Both the position numbers and the translations under genes were made by a program. The notes under the pieces were generated by a model. That model worked only from the letters and a program-made list of their open reading frames with translations, had not been told where the DNA came from and searched no databases. Source: Comamonadaceae bacterium (GTDB lineage Bacteria > Pseudomonadota > Gammaproteobacteria > Burkholderiales > Burkholderiaceae_C). Taken from it: DNA of 46,701 nucleotides. Below, piece after piece: positions 18,576 to 26,394 of this stretch (position 1 is the stretch's first letter; each line of letters begins with the position of its first letter). The DNA lies in assembly GCA_027486495.1 (NCBI GenBank), contig JAIXOZ010000039.1, positions 1 to 46,701 on the forward strand, written 5' to 3'.

Positions 18576-20336
18576 TCAAATGACGAATTGATAGCGACGA
18601 CAGTCGCCGAATTCATTGATGCGGGATAGCCAGTTAGGTTTTAGCGACAGGCTATTACGGGAAAACTCGTTTACATCGCCAACCCAAACACGATGTACAG
18701 AGTTACTCATGCGTCCCAAAAGCGCGTCAAGCGCGAGTTCGCCAATGAGAGCGGTGCTGTTGAGCGAACTGAGCGATGAATAGGGCTGATAAAACGCCCC
18801 ACAAGACGGCTCCCTAGGTAGCTCAAGTGCAGTATCCAAATCCACCACTGGCTCGGCTAGAAGGCCTCGTTCATCAGTGATGTCACATAGCCTTCGGCTG
18901 GCTGGGTAGCAAAAAACTGCATGCGCAGCAGTTCCAAACGGCTCCATCCATCCAAAAAGGACCGGCGGCATATCGTTTGTGGACATAAGTGCGTCAAGGT
19001 GATGGTTGCTCGCAGGCTCTCCAGTCACCGAAATCACGAGGTCAGCCCCTACAAGCTGAGCAAGATGTTTCTGAATCCAATCCTCCCACTTGGAGGTTAC
19101 TCCTGATACTTCCGCATCTGGGAAGCTGCGCTTGATTAATGATTCAAGTGCGACAGCCTTGGCATACCCTACGTCGTGGCCTCCTAGCACGTGCCGTCCC
19201 ACGTTTTGCCAGGACAGTACATCGGCATCAACCAAGGTTAGTTTACCGACCCCTGCCTGCGCAAGGTGTACCGAGATCTGTCCGCCGATGGCTCCACAGC
19301 CAATGACGACGACGTGAGAAGACTTCAGGCCTGCAGCTGTTTCTCCGGCGGTTCGGTTGTGGAGAAACTCGCGGTGAACTTCAGTCACCTTAAAGTGAGG
19401 GAATCGATTTGGAACAAGGCGGAGCGCCTGGAGACGAGAGCGCAGTTTGCCCTGTGAGCCTTGGCGAAAGCCAGGTATCCCAGAGTGCTTGAGGCCCGGC
19501 ATCCGTACCTGCTTTGGGGCAAGCAGCATGGCACCCAAGTACACGCGAGCGTTTTCATGTTCGAACGTCAGAACGATTGGAAGACTCTTTCTAGCTCGCC
19601 ACCGAGACACTGCCATCGAAAGTTCTGCTGAAGCACCAGCGCCTTCAACCAGACTGATGAGGTCTTTCATCGTCAACGGATACTGCTCCGGGTGAAGAGG
19701 CGCATCGAGCTGAACAATCAGAGCGGGTTCAAACGTCCCTGCATAGCGACGTTGACCTGACTTTGCCCAGGAGTTGAGTACATCTTTGGAGCTGGCTATT
19801 ACAAAGTGTCCGCTAGCTTTGTCAACTGCGGAGGTCCAGACGCGATGGCCTGATGGTGGTCGCTCTGCCAGCCATGCTGCAATGGTGGTGTGCTCAATTA
19901 GGCTCCAATAGCTTTGAGCCTCGCGGTAGAAGTCGTTCTCGTTCTTACGAGTCTCCCCCTCCTCAAGAAGAGTCACCGCCTCGCCCACCAGTTGAGTGAC
20001 GTGAGCAATGCCGACAGGTAGTGTGAAGGAGCTACCGGTCGGGACCATGCAGAGATAGCCATCGCTTTCGACGTGGGGGTACGAGATTCCATTGACGGCA
20101 TTTGGAAGCGCCAGCAAGGGGAGCGACCATGGAAACTTCTCGTCGATCGCGACCAAAAGGTCGCGAGGTTCGATTGGCAAGGCGTCTGGGAGGCGCCACC
20201 CCGCAACTAGTCCGCGTCGGGTGGGAAAACGCTTCTTTAGAGTCTCTATGTCCACCGAAGACGCGGTGGGCCACCAGCCCACAAGTGCCGTGTGAAGTTG
20301 TTCCGCAGCTTCTAACTGGCCGGGGGTATCAGGCAT
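18576..20336 (-). CDS. cap2: CBASS Cap2: E2-E1 fusion ubiquitin-transfer-like enzyme
   Basis: This is a 586-residue protein. The N-terminal half is an E2-like domain with its catalytic Cys96 in SDGYLCMVPTG. The C-terminal half is a ThiF/E1 adenylation domain with the Rossmann motif VVVIGCGAIGGQ (about 343-353), LVDADVLSWQNVGRH (about 368-382) and the likely E1 catalytic Cys512 in REPSCGAFYQP. In CBASS, Cap2 conjugates the C-terminus of the CD-NTase to targets and primes it for signalling. The start at MPDTPGQ (20336) has GGAGGT ten bases upstream and overlaps the CD-NTase stop by eight bases. An in-frame start at 20423 is less likely. Confidence 0.92.
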   Translation of the reverse strand: MPDTPGQLEAAEQLHTALVGWWPTASSVDIETLKKRFPTRRGLVAGWRLPDALPIEPRDLLVAIDEKFPWSLPLLALPNAVNGISYPHVESDGYLCMVPTGSSFTLPVGIAHVTQLVGEAVTLLEEGETRKNENDFYREAQSYWSLIEHTTIAAWLAERPPSGHRVWTSAVDKASGHFVIASSKDVLNSWAKSGQRRYAGTFEPALIVQLDAPLHPEQYPLTMKDLISLVEGAGASAELSMAVSRWRARKSLPIVLTFEHENARVYLGAMLLAPKQVRMPGLKHSGIPGFRQGSQGKLRSRLQALRLVPNRFPHFKVTEVHREFLHNRTAGETAAGLKSSHVVVIGCGAIGGQISVHLAQAGVGKLTLVDADVLSWQNVGRHVLGGHDVGYAKAVALESLIKRSFPDAEVSGVTSKWEDWIQKHLAQLVGADLVISVTGEPASNHHLDALMSTNDMPPVLFGWMEPFGTAAHAVFCYPASRRLCDITDERGLLAEPVVDLDTALELPREPSCGAFYQPYSSLSSLNSTALIGELALDALLGRMSNSVHRVWVGDVNEFSRNSLSLKPNWLSRINEFGDCRRYQFVI

Positions 20337-21366
20337 ACTGGCCTGTACCTCCTCTTTTATCGACTGGCTGCTTGGGCACTGCTGGCGGCTTCCCAGAGTT
20401 TCCCGACCCACTGTCATCCTCAAGTTCCTTGATTCTCTTGTCCCAATAGTCTGTGAAGAAAACCGACTTCAGGGCCTTAAGTGCCATCAGTTCATCACAG
20501 TCGGCGCGCTCAATTTTTGAGAATTCGTCGATGGCGACTTTTAATTCATCGCGCATTTTTCGAACTCTTGAAAGAGACTGCTCAGTTGTGATTTCCTCTC
20601 TGGGGTCAACGGGGCGAAAGACGGTTTCTTGTAGTAACAAACGATTCCGTATTGCCCGCATTACAGCCAGCAATGCTTGGTCATCTCTGTCAATCCAGCC
20701 TTGATGCGGGTACGCCTCATTAGCAAGAACGGAAATGATGAAGCCGCTGGGCATTGCCCAAGAGCTTCGACTCTTCGACCAGAACTTAAGCAGTCGAACC
20801 ATGCGCCGAAGCTGGCGACCATTGGTGTTGTCTGGACTCTTACTGGTGACCGAGTCATTGAACCAGTTTGTGATGTCTTCTGGGGCTGATGCTTTCCACT
20901 CTCCTGCCGATGCAAGTTCCTTCCTGGTTTTGCCGTCTTCTTCATAGGTACGATAAACGGGAATATCCACGTGAAACCCGTCGTTGTAATAAACACGGAC
21001 GCAGTTCTTCCGGACTTCCGGGGGGGTGTTGAACTCGTCTTTGGCCGAGAGCGCTTTGCACACCATCTCCTTCGCCTCATTAGCCGACTTATCGCCATCC
21101 CTCGAGCCCTTCAGAGATGAGCGGGAAAACACAGCGCCGTCATCAATATCGGAGGTGTCAACTTCTGACTGCACCATGGTGTGCATCGCATAGGAGCCTT
21201 GCTGCACGAACTCATCTGGCTGAGGGTCTTCATTTGCGGTGAGTCCATTTCTGAGACGTTTTCTGTTGGCTTCTCGGCGGTCTCTGGCGGTCTGTAGTGA
21301 TGCGTCATCAACGAAAACACGCGCGTTGTGAAAGTCGGTCAAGTGCTTATTGCCGTTGTAGCTCAT
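20329..21366 (-). CDS. CBASS CD-NTase, DncV-like cyclic dinucleotide synthase
   Basis: This is a 345-residue nucleotidyltransferase. The active site is QQGSYAMHT (Gly57-Ser58), then TSDIDDGAVF with Asp73 and Asp75, and Asp134 in FHVDIPVY. The WFNDSVTSKSP stretch and the later RMVRLLKFWSK helix match the DncV region I recall (WFNDS...RFMKAW), so a cGAMP-type product is plausible. Residue-level product specificity cannot be judged here. It is shorter than V. cholerae DncV (about 430 residues). The C-terminus ends in a flexible Gly/Pro/Lys tail, ...GTGQYA, suitable for Cap2 conjugation. It starts in an ATGA overlap with the capV stop. Confidence 0.92.
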   Translation of the reverse strand: MSYNGNKHLTDFHNARVFVDDASLQTARDRREANRKRLRNGLTANEDPQPDEFVQQGSYAMHTMVQSEVDTSDIDDGAVFSRSSLKGSRDGDKSANEAKEMVCKALSAKDEFNTPPEVRKNCVRVYYNDGFHVDIPVYRTYEEDGKTRKELASAGEWKASAPEDITNWFNDSVTSKSPDNTNGRQLRRMVRLLKFWSKSRSSWAMPSGFIISVLANEAYPHQGWIDRDDQALLAVMRAIRNRLLLQETVFRPVDPREEITTEQSLSRVRKMRDELKVAIDEFSKIERADCDELMALKALKSVFFTDYWDKRIKELEDDSGSGNSGKPPAVPKQPVDKRGGTGQYA

Positions 21367-22481
21367 TGCTGTTCATCCTTTAGCCGATTCAAGTTTGAGA
21401 ACATTTCCAAGACCATAGCGTGCTCAGCGCTTGACTGTGGCGAATTGGTCAGCGCACTGATGTTTAGGTCTGTCGCTCTTTGGCCGAGCATTTCGAGTAC
21501 ATCGAGTGACTTGTTGTCGTTTGCATCGAGAGCCAGGTGTTTTGACTCATCCCCAGAGACATGGGGCTCAATCAACCGATGGAGAGATACACGATCGCTC
21601 ATGGCTTGAACAATCTTGCTGGCTAGGTAGGGATACACAGAGGCTTGTGCCTCCAGGGACAATGTCACGATGTCGCTTCCACCACGCCATTGCCAAGAAC
21701 CTCGAGATGCATCAGCCGATTCCAAAGTTTTTGCCTTGTTGCCAGCACATGTGCCAACTGACAGAATTTCAATTTTTTGACCTGGTGCAGAAAATTCGAG
21801 TGCCTCCACCAAGCCTACTAGGACTGGGTTGTTTCCCCATAGCCCGCCGTCCACGAACAGGTGCGGCGCTGTTACACCTGTATTCGGCGACTTGACTGCG
21901 TGCATCGGGAAGAATACCGGTGCAGCCGCAGATGCCATGCATACATCAATCAGTTTGTAGTTGTTATCACGTGTAAGTCGTGCGCCGTGTGGAGTCTTAA
22001 ATACCCAGGCTTTTTGTGACGCTGCGTCGATAGTTGGAATGCAAATTGCTATTTTCCGACGCTTGTACATCTGCTCAAGAGTTTCTTCCTTGAGAACTGA
22101 CAGGAGCGCGGTGCGAAGTGGAGTGGATACGTTCGCAGGTGTAAACAAGTTGTGGACTATCCATCCCAACGTCCGTAGCTTCGTGCTGAAGCAACCGTCT
22201 TGCAGCGGCATCGGCCGTTGAAAAATCGAAATTGCATTCCCTCTGTATAGGTGAGTCACGTCTTCTAAAGCAACCCCTGCAGCAAGCGCTGTGGCCAATA
22301 TTGAGCCTGTGCTAGTCCCAACTATGAGGTCGAAGTTGGCTCCCAGGTCGAGACGGCCCTCATGATTTTTTCCATTCATGCGCGCCACTCGAACAGCCAT
22401 TTGCTGGAGGACGGTCGCGGTGTATAGGCCCCTAATGCCGCCACCATCTAGGCATAAAACACGATAAGGCTTAGTGGTCAT
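21363..22481 (-). CDS. capV: CBASS effector CapV: patatin-like phospholipase
   Basis: This is a 372-residue patatin. The oxyanion-hole motif GGGIRG (13-18), nucleophile Ser57 in GTSTG, and the DGG Asp211 in FVDGGLWGNNP are all intact. In CBASS, cyclic-dinucleotide binding switches on membrane phospholipid hydrolysis and kills the infected cell. The ATG at 22481 is chosen; an upstream TTG would add four residues. It is the first gene of the operon and overlaps the CD-NTase start by four bases. The gene order capV-cdn-cap2-cap3 equals that of the V. cholerae El Tor system. Confidence 0.93.
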   Translation of the reverse strand: MTTKPYRVLCLDGGGIRGLYTATVLQQMAVRVARMNGKNHEGRLDLGANFDLIVGTSTGSILATALAAGVALEDVTHLYRGNAISIFQRPMPLQDGCFSTKLRTLGWIVHNLFTPANVSTPLRTALLSVLKEETLEQMYKRRKIAICIPTIDAASQKAWVFKTPHGARLTRDNNYKLIDVCMASAAAPVFFPMHAVKSPNTGVTAPHLFVDGGLWGNNPVLVGLVEALEFSAPGQKIEILSVGTCAGNKAKTLESADASRGSWQWRGGSDIVTLSLEAQASVYPYLASKIVQAMSDRVSLHRLIEPHVSGDESKHLALDANDNKSLDVLEMLGQRATDLNISALTNSPQSSAEHAMVLEMFSNLNRLKDEQQ

Positions 22482-22807
22482 AATTAACTTCAAATATCCA
22501 GAAATTAACTTTTCACAAGATTTTTACTTCAACCTCAATTGCATACAGTTTGGTCTGTCAATGTCATGACGCGTCATCAACTTACCCTATGGGTACTGTG
22601 TCGATGAACGGATGCTCCACCCCAAGAAAGCAATCGTGCATCCAGACAGACACAAGTGTAGGCTCATAATCGTCTATTCTGCTAGATCCCATGGATAGTG
22701 AATTTAACGTTTGATCCGTCCCGAGCTATTTCTGTTCACGGCTGAAGATGCCCTGCAAACCAGTAGTCTGGGTTGTAATTGGCTACTGTCCGTACAAAGG
22801 AACCCAA
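22482..22807. promoter_or_regulatory. Divergent control region of CBASS and the HTH/HU genes, with a 12-bp palindrome
   Basis: This 326-base AT-richer gap separates capV (leftward) from the HTH gene (rightward). It holds a perfect palindrome, ATGACGCGTCAT, at 22566-22577. A TTGACA on the minus strand (22561-22556) lies next to it, but no good -10 stands at the right distance. Another weak minus-strand pair, TTGAAG-N17-GTTAAT, lies closer to capV. The palindrome is a candidate operator. The exact promoter is not resolved. Confidence 0.45.
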
Positions 22808-23251
22808 ATGTCCACCTTCGCCAACCAGCTCAAAAGCGAAATCAGCCGACTCGCCAAGAAGGAAGTCCGAGCTGAAACCCAAGCCTTGAAGAAGGCATCG
22901 GCACAGTACCGAAGCGAAATCGCTGCGCTCAAACGCCGCGTTGCCGGACTGGAAGCCCAGATCAAGAAGCAGGGCAAGGGCGTAGCCCGTGCGAAACCTG
23001 CAGAAAATGCAGATGAAGAATCTGGCACTTCACTTCGGTTCCGCGTGGCGGGCTTTGCAGCTCTGCGCAAAAAACTGAACATCAGCGCAGCTGAGATGGG
23101 CAAGCTGCTGGGCGTGTCTGCCCAGAGCGTGTATCACTGGGAAGCAGGCAAAACCAAGCCCCGGGCCAGTCAATTGGCCGCTATTGCCGCAGTGAGAAAA
23201 TTGGGCAAGCGCGCAGTCGCCGCCAAGCTGGGCGAGTCTGCTGAAGCTTGA
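22808..23251 (+). CDS. Coiled-coil protein with C-terminal HTH (XRE-like)
   Basis: This is a 147-residue protein with an N-terminal charged helix/coiled coil (residues 1-55, Lys/Glu/Ala-rich), a short linker, and a C-terminal helix-turn-helix (about 84-126: ISAAEMGKLLGVSAQSVYHWE). A strong ribosome site, AAAGGA, precedes the ATG at 22808; a longer start at 22748 lacks one. It is probably a DNA-binding regulator of the element. It lies 37 bases upstream of the HU gene and reads in the same direction, so the two may be cotranscribed. Confidence 0.75.
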   Translation: MSTFANQLKSEISRLAKKEVRAETQALKKASAQYRSEIAALKRRVAGLEAQIKKQGKGVARAKPAENADEESGTSLRFRVAGFAALRKKLNISAAEMGKLLGVSAQSVYHWEAGKTKPRASQLAAIAAVRKLGKRAVAAKLGESAEA

Positions 23252-23288
23252 TTTTCAAAATACCAATTCAATACCCAGGAGAAACTGA

Positions 23289-23570
23289 ATGAACAAGACT
23301 GAACTGATTGAAGCAATCGTCAAAGAAACCGAATTGTCGAAGGCTGCTGCCGCCCGCGTCCTCAATGCCGTGCTCGACACCATCGTCAAAACGGTGGCCA
23401 AGAAGCAGGACGTCCAGCTGATCGGTTTTGGCACCTTCAAGGCAGCCAAGCGCGCTGCCCGTACCGGCAAGAATCCCCGCACTGGTGAGAAGCTGAAGAT
23501 CGCAGCGGCCACCGTGCCCAAGTTCAGCGCAGGTGCCAGTTTCAAGGCTGCCGTGAACAAAAAGAAGTGA
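23289..23570 (+). CDS. HU-family histone-like DNA-binding protein
   Basis: This is a 93-residue protein with the complete HU fold: MNKTELIEAIVKETELSKAA at the N-terminus, QLIGFGTFKAAKRAARTGKNPRTGE (the DNA-binding arm) and a Lys-rich end. GGAG lies upstream of the ATG. HU bends and compacts DNA; near a recombinase it may assist synapsis (inference). A chromosomal hupB would normally lie elsewhere, so this is probably an element-borne extra copy. A hairpin terminator follows it. Confidence 0.93.
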   Translation: MNKTELIEAIVKETELSKAAAARVLNAVLDTIVKTVAKKQDVQLIGFGTFKAAKRAARTGKNPRTGEKLKIAAATVPKFSAGASFKAAVNKKK

Positions 23571-23589
23571 TCTGACTTGCTCAGATGTG

Positions 23590-23608
23590 CGGCCCTTCGG
23601 GGCCGTTT
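23590..23608 (+). terminator. Hairpin terminator after the HU gene
   Basis: The stem CGGCCC (23590-23595) and GGGCCG (23600-23605) has a stable TTCG tetraloop and is followed by TTT and then CAGTTT. The U tract is short. It sits at the convergent junction with the recombinase-associated gene. Confidence 0.65.
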
Positions 23609-24048
23609 CAGTTTGCGATGGCCTGAAACTTTTCGTGCTGCTCATTCCAGAGGACCGGGATGGGGTGCTTGGTGAACCAGTGCAGGTTCAGCCCCTTGGG
23701 GTGGGTGCCTTGAAGAATGCTGTCGATGATTTTGGGATCCAGCAGCGTCAAACGCATGCACTCATTGACCGTGGCCTGATCCAGGCCTTCCTGCCGGGCA
23801 ATTTCAACGCCACTGCGAACGATGCCCTCATCGATCAGCCGCTGCCAGTAAAAGGCTCGGGTAAGCCCTTCAATTAATTTGGTGTCGGGCAGCTTGACAA
23901 ACTCCTTGATCGCCTGCGCAGCGTTTTCCGGTGGCTCAACCACGCTGCGTCCACCGCGCTTGACGAACTTCAAGGGAATGAATGTGCTGAACTCCACAGG
24001 AGTTGAGGTGTTGGCCACGCCGTTGCTCACCGACTGTGCGTTATTCAT
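23608..24048 (-). CDS. Free-standing protein resembling the C-terminal domain of large recombinases
   Basis: This is a 146-residue protein. After an unstructured N-terminus it has a helix-turn-helix-like stretch (GVEIARQEGLDQATVNECMR, then LLDPKIIDSILQGTHPKGL). This resembles the C-terminal 'REGxxxxYVxRxLRLAFLAPxIxxxIL' region found fused to many serine recombinases. It is separate here and coupled to the recombinase by an ATGA overlap (24045-24048). It may be a recombination directionality or DNA-recognition factor (inference). It could also be an uncharacterised recombinase-associated protein. Confidence 0.65.
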   Translation of the reverse strand: MNNAQSVSNGVANTSTPVEFSTFIPLKFVKRGGRSVVEPPENAAQAIKEFVKLPDTKLIEGLTRAFYWQRLIDEGIVRSGVEIARQEGLDQATVNECMRLTLLDPKIIDSILQGTHPKGLNLHWFTKHPIPVLWNEQHEKFQAIAN

Positions 24049-25406
24049 GCGGTCTCCAATTCAAGCAGTTCATATTCAAGCTTTTCATATCCGGCCAGGT
24101 TCTTGGGCGGCACGCCGATCAGTGCTCCCCAGGCTTCAAATCGCCAATCAACATGCAAGCCCTCCGGTGCAACCGTAATGCGCTTGATGAGTGTGCGCAC
24201 GATGTCTTGTTTGGCCTGCGTGGCCAACTGGTCCCACAGGCCAGCTGTGTTTTTGAAGAACAGCACCATGGCTTCAGGTTCGGTCAGATCAGGGTTGATC
24301 ACGCAAATCTGCTGCCAGCAGTTGTGGACCATCTGACCTGATCGCAGCACTTCGAGCACCTTCTCCAGCACGGACTTCTCAATGCCCGCTGCAGGCAGAT
24401 TGGCAAATTCCACGGTGCCAGCCCCCATCTTTTGGTTCTTGTTGACCACGTAGTAGCGGTACAACTTGCCGGTGGTCTTGCGGGTGGCCATCGGCAGGTA
24501 GAGGTCTCCATCGGGCGTGAACATCATCCCCCGCAGCAAGAAGCCATGCCTGCATTTCTGTCCAAAGGTCTCACGAGCTCGATCCCGGCTGCTCTGGGTC
24601 ATGATCTCTTGCACGCGGTCCCAGAGCGACTGATCAATCAGTGCTTCGTGCTGGCCTGGGTAGAAGTTGCCCTTGTGCCCAAGGTCACCGATGTAGAGGC
24701 GGTTGTGCAGGATGGTGTAGAGAGCCTGCTTGGTCAGTGGCTTGCCATTCTTGCTCCTGACTCCTTGCTCCAAGAGTTGCTTGACCATCAATGTGGTTGA
24801 GCGTGTGGCCACAAACGAGTCAAAGATCTGCCGCACCACCTGGGCTTCCTCTGGCACCGCGACCAGCTTGCGGTTGTCCACGCAGTAACCCATCGGGACT
24901 TGGCCACCCATCCACATGCCTTTGCGTTTGGAGGCCGCGATTTTGTCGCGGATGCGCTCGCCGGTCACCTCGCGCTCAAATTGAGCAAAGGAGAGCAGGA
25001 CATTGAGCATCAGGCGCCCCATGGAGGTGGCCGAATTGATTTGCTGCGTGACGGAGCTGAAACTGGCCTTGTACCGATCAAAGAGCTGAATCATCTTGGC
25101 AAAGTCCGCCAGCGACCTTGAGAGACGGTCGATCTTGTAGACCACCACGATGTCGATCTTTCCGTCCTGGATGTCTCTGAGCAGTCGTTTGAGACCAGGG
25201 CGGTCCATATTCCCGCCTGTAAAACCAGGGTCCTCGTAGCTGTCCTCGACTGGCTCCCAGCCCTCCGAGCGCTGACTGGCAATGAAAGCGGCCCCAGCTT
25301 CCCGCTGGGCATCGATAGAGTTGAAGGTTTGATCCAGCCGCTCGTCTGAGGAGACACGGCAGTACACGGCGCATCGTTTGGGCGTGGGTTGTTGCGTCTC
25401 GCTCAT
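24045..25406 (-). CDS. Large serine recombinase (integrase/resolvase family)
   Basis: This is a 453-residue recombinase. The N-terminal resolvase domain has the catalytic Ser19 in VYCRVSSDE, and Arg-rich active-site motifs in IVVVYKIDRLSRSLADF and LSFAQFEREVTGERIRDKI. A recombinase domain (KNGKPLTKQALYTILHNRLYIG) follows, then a probable zinc-ribbon-type region that is poor in Cys, and a C-terminal domain. It starts in an ATGA overlap with DUF2924 (25403-25406), so a longer start at 25448 is not favoured. It is the likely integrase of the element, although tRNA-end insertion is more typical of tyrosine integrases. Confidence 0.93.
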   Translation of the reverse strand: MSETQQPTPKRCAVYCRVSSDERLDQTFNSIDAQREAGAAFIASQRSEGWEPVEDSYEDPGFTGGNMDRPGLKRLLRDIQDGKIDIVVVYKIDRLSRSLADFAKMIQLFDRYKASFSSVTQQINSATSMGRLMLNVLLSFAQFEREVTGERIRDKIAASKRKGMWMGGQVPMGYCVDNRKLVAVPEEAQVVRQIFDSFVATRSTTLMVKQLLEQGVRSKNGKPLTKQALYTILHNRLYIGDLGHKGNFYPGQHEALIDQSLWDRVQEIMTQSSRDRARETFGQKCRHGFLLRGMMFTPDGDLYLPMATRKTTGKLYRYYVVNKNQKMGAGTVEFANLPAAGIEKSVLEKVLEVLRSGQMVHNCWQQICVINPDLTEPEAMVLFFKNTAGLWDQLATQAKQDIVRTLIKRITVAPEGLHVDWRFEAWGALIGVPPKNLAGYEKLEYELLELETA

Positions 25407-25873
25407 GCCTTCTTGCCTTTCAAACCAAAGAAGGCGGGTCCGGACCATTGCGTGCCCGTGATCAGCTTGGCAATGGCCGACAAGCTCTTGTATTGATGGC
25501 CGTCGTATTCATAGCCGCCATAGGGCAGCACCGTGACTTTGTATTTCTTACCATCAAATTCACGCAAGAGCGTGGTGCCTGGCAGCACTGTCCGGGTGGA
25601 TGGAGCGGCGGTCTTGATTTTCGAAAAGCGGGCGCCGTAGTCGGCCAGCATGTCGCGGGTGCCGGTGGGCAGCGCACCATAGGCCTGCTCTTGCAGCTTG
25701 TAGCCCAAGCGTGACTCGATGTGCGTGCGATTGGGCCGGGCAGGCCTGCGCACAAAGAATTGATCCCACAGTGCCCAAAGCTCGGGCATTTTCATGTTCG
25801 AGAGCGCGTGGAGTTTTTCGGAGATTTCGCTGGCGCGCAGGATGTCGCGCAGCGGCGGGGCGGTGTTTTTCAA
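25403..25873 (-). CDS. DUF2924 family protein
   Basis: This is a 156-residue protein. The N-terminal helices LHALSNMKMPELWALWDQFF and RRPARPNRTHIESRLGYKLQ, then the C-terminal YDGHQYKSLSAIAKLITGTQ with WSGPAFFGL, match my memory of DUF2924, which commonly sits next to this class of serine recombinase. The TTG start at 25873 is supported by GGAG eight bases upstream and by a TTGA overlap with the upstream small gene. Its biochemical role is unknown; it is probably a recombination accessory protein. Confidence 0.8.
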   Translation of the reverse strand: MKNTAPPLRDILRASEISEKLHALSNMKMPELWALWDQFFVRRPARPNRTHIESRLGYKLQEQAYGALPTGTRDMLADYGARFSKIKTAAPSTRTVLPGTTLLREFDGKKYKVTVLPYGGYEYDGHQYKSLSAIAKLITGTQWSGPAFFGLKGKKA

Positions 25874-26100
25874 GGCTGTGACTCCATATGAGTAGACGGG
25901 TTTGCATTGACGCTCTGGCAGGCATGGAAGTCGAGAAACTTGTCTCGATCAGTCGCATATACCCAACTGCTGTTGGCCTGCGTGAGGGACTGGTGTTGAT
26001 CAACGACCGCTTGTGCGATCAAGTGAGCGATTTGCGCAAGGGAGAGGTACCCGCTTTTCTCGGCCGGGGAGCCTTTGGTGGTGGTTGGGAAGTGGTCCAT
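25870..26100 (-). CDS. Small hypothetical protein upstream of DUF2924
   Basis: This is a 76-residue open frame starting MDHFPTTTKGSPAE, with a helix LSLAQIAHLIAQAVVDQHQ and an ending THMESQP. I recognise no family. It is supported by its four-base overlap with the DUF2924 start, which repeats the tight junctions of the recombinase operon. A longer version starting at 26151 is possible. No strong ribosome binding site is visible. Confidence 0.5.
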   Translation of the reverse strand: MDHFPTTTKGSPAEKSGYLSLAQIAHLIAQAVVDQHQSLTQANSSWVYATDRDKFLDFHACQSVNANPSTHMESQP

Positions 26101-26265
26101 TGAGGGGCTTTGATTGATCAAATCTGACCCCAGAAATCGTAGCCAAAACACCCAAATTCGAGTCTGTGTTTTAGAGGGCCATCAACACGCTACAGAGCAC
26201 AAAGCCTCATGAATCCTGGCTTTTTGCGCAACTGCCCAGCAACCATGCTGCCTGCCGTGACGGTT

Positions 26266-26300
26266 TTGACAGATTTCTAAAAAGCTGTATATTTATCCAG
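26266..26300 (+). promoter_or_regulatory. Sigma70-like promoter overlapped by a LexA-like SOS box
   Basis: TTGACA (26266-26271) and TATATT (26288-26293) are separated by 16 bases. The sequence CTGTATATTTATCCAG (26285-26300) covers the -10 and fits the SOS operator form CTG-N10-CAG with an AT-rich centre, one base away from CTGT-N8-ACAG. It lies about 95 bases before the ATG of the two-gene operon at 26395, so DNA damage is predicted to induce that operon. Promoter and box are read directly; the function is inference. Confidence 0.7.
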
Positions 26301-26394
26301 CAATCCGGCAAAACTCATCCCAAGCCCCAGGTCTTCAGATCAGGGGGTTGAGACGCCTCATTGCCAAAACAAACAACAACAAAGGAGACAACGA

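Noticed and set aside
22533..22561. TTGACA as the -35 of a capV promoter
   Set aside because: No acceptable -10 lies at 15-18 bases, so it is not reported as a promoter.
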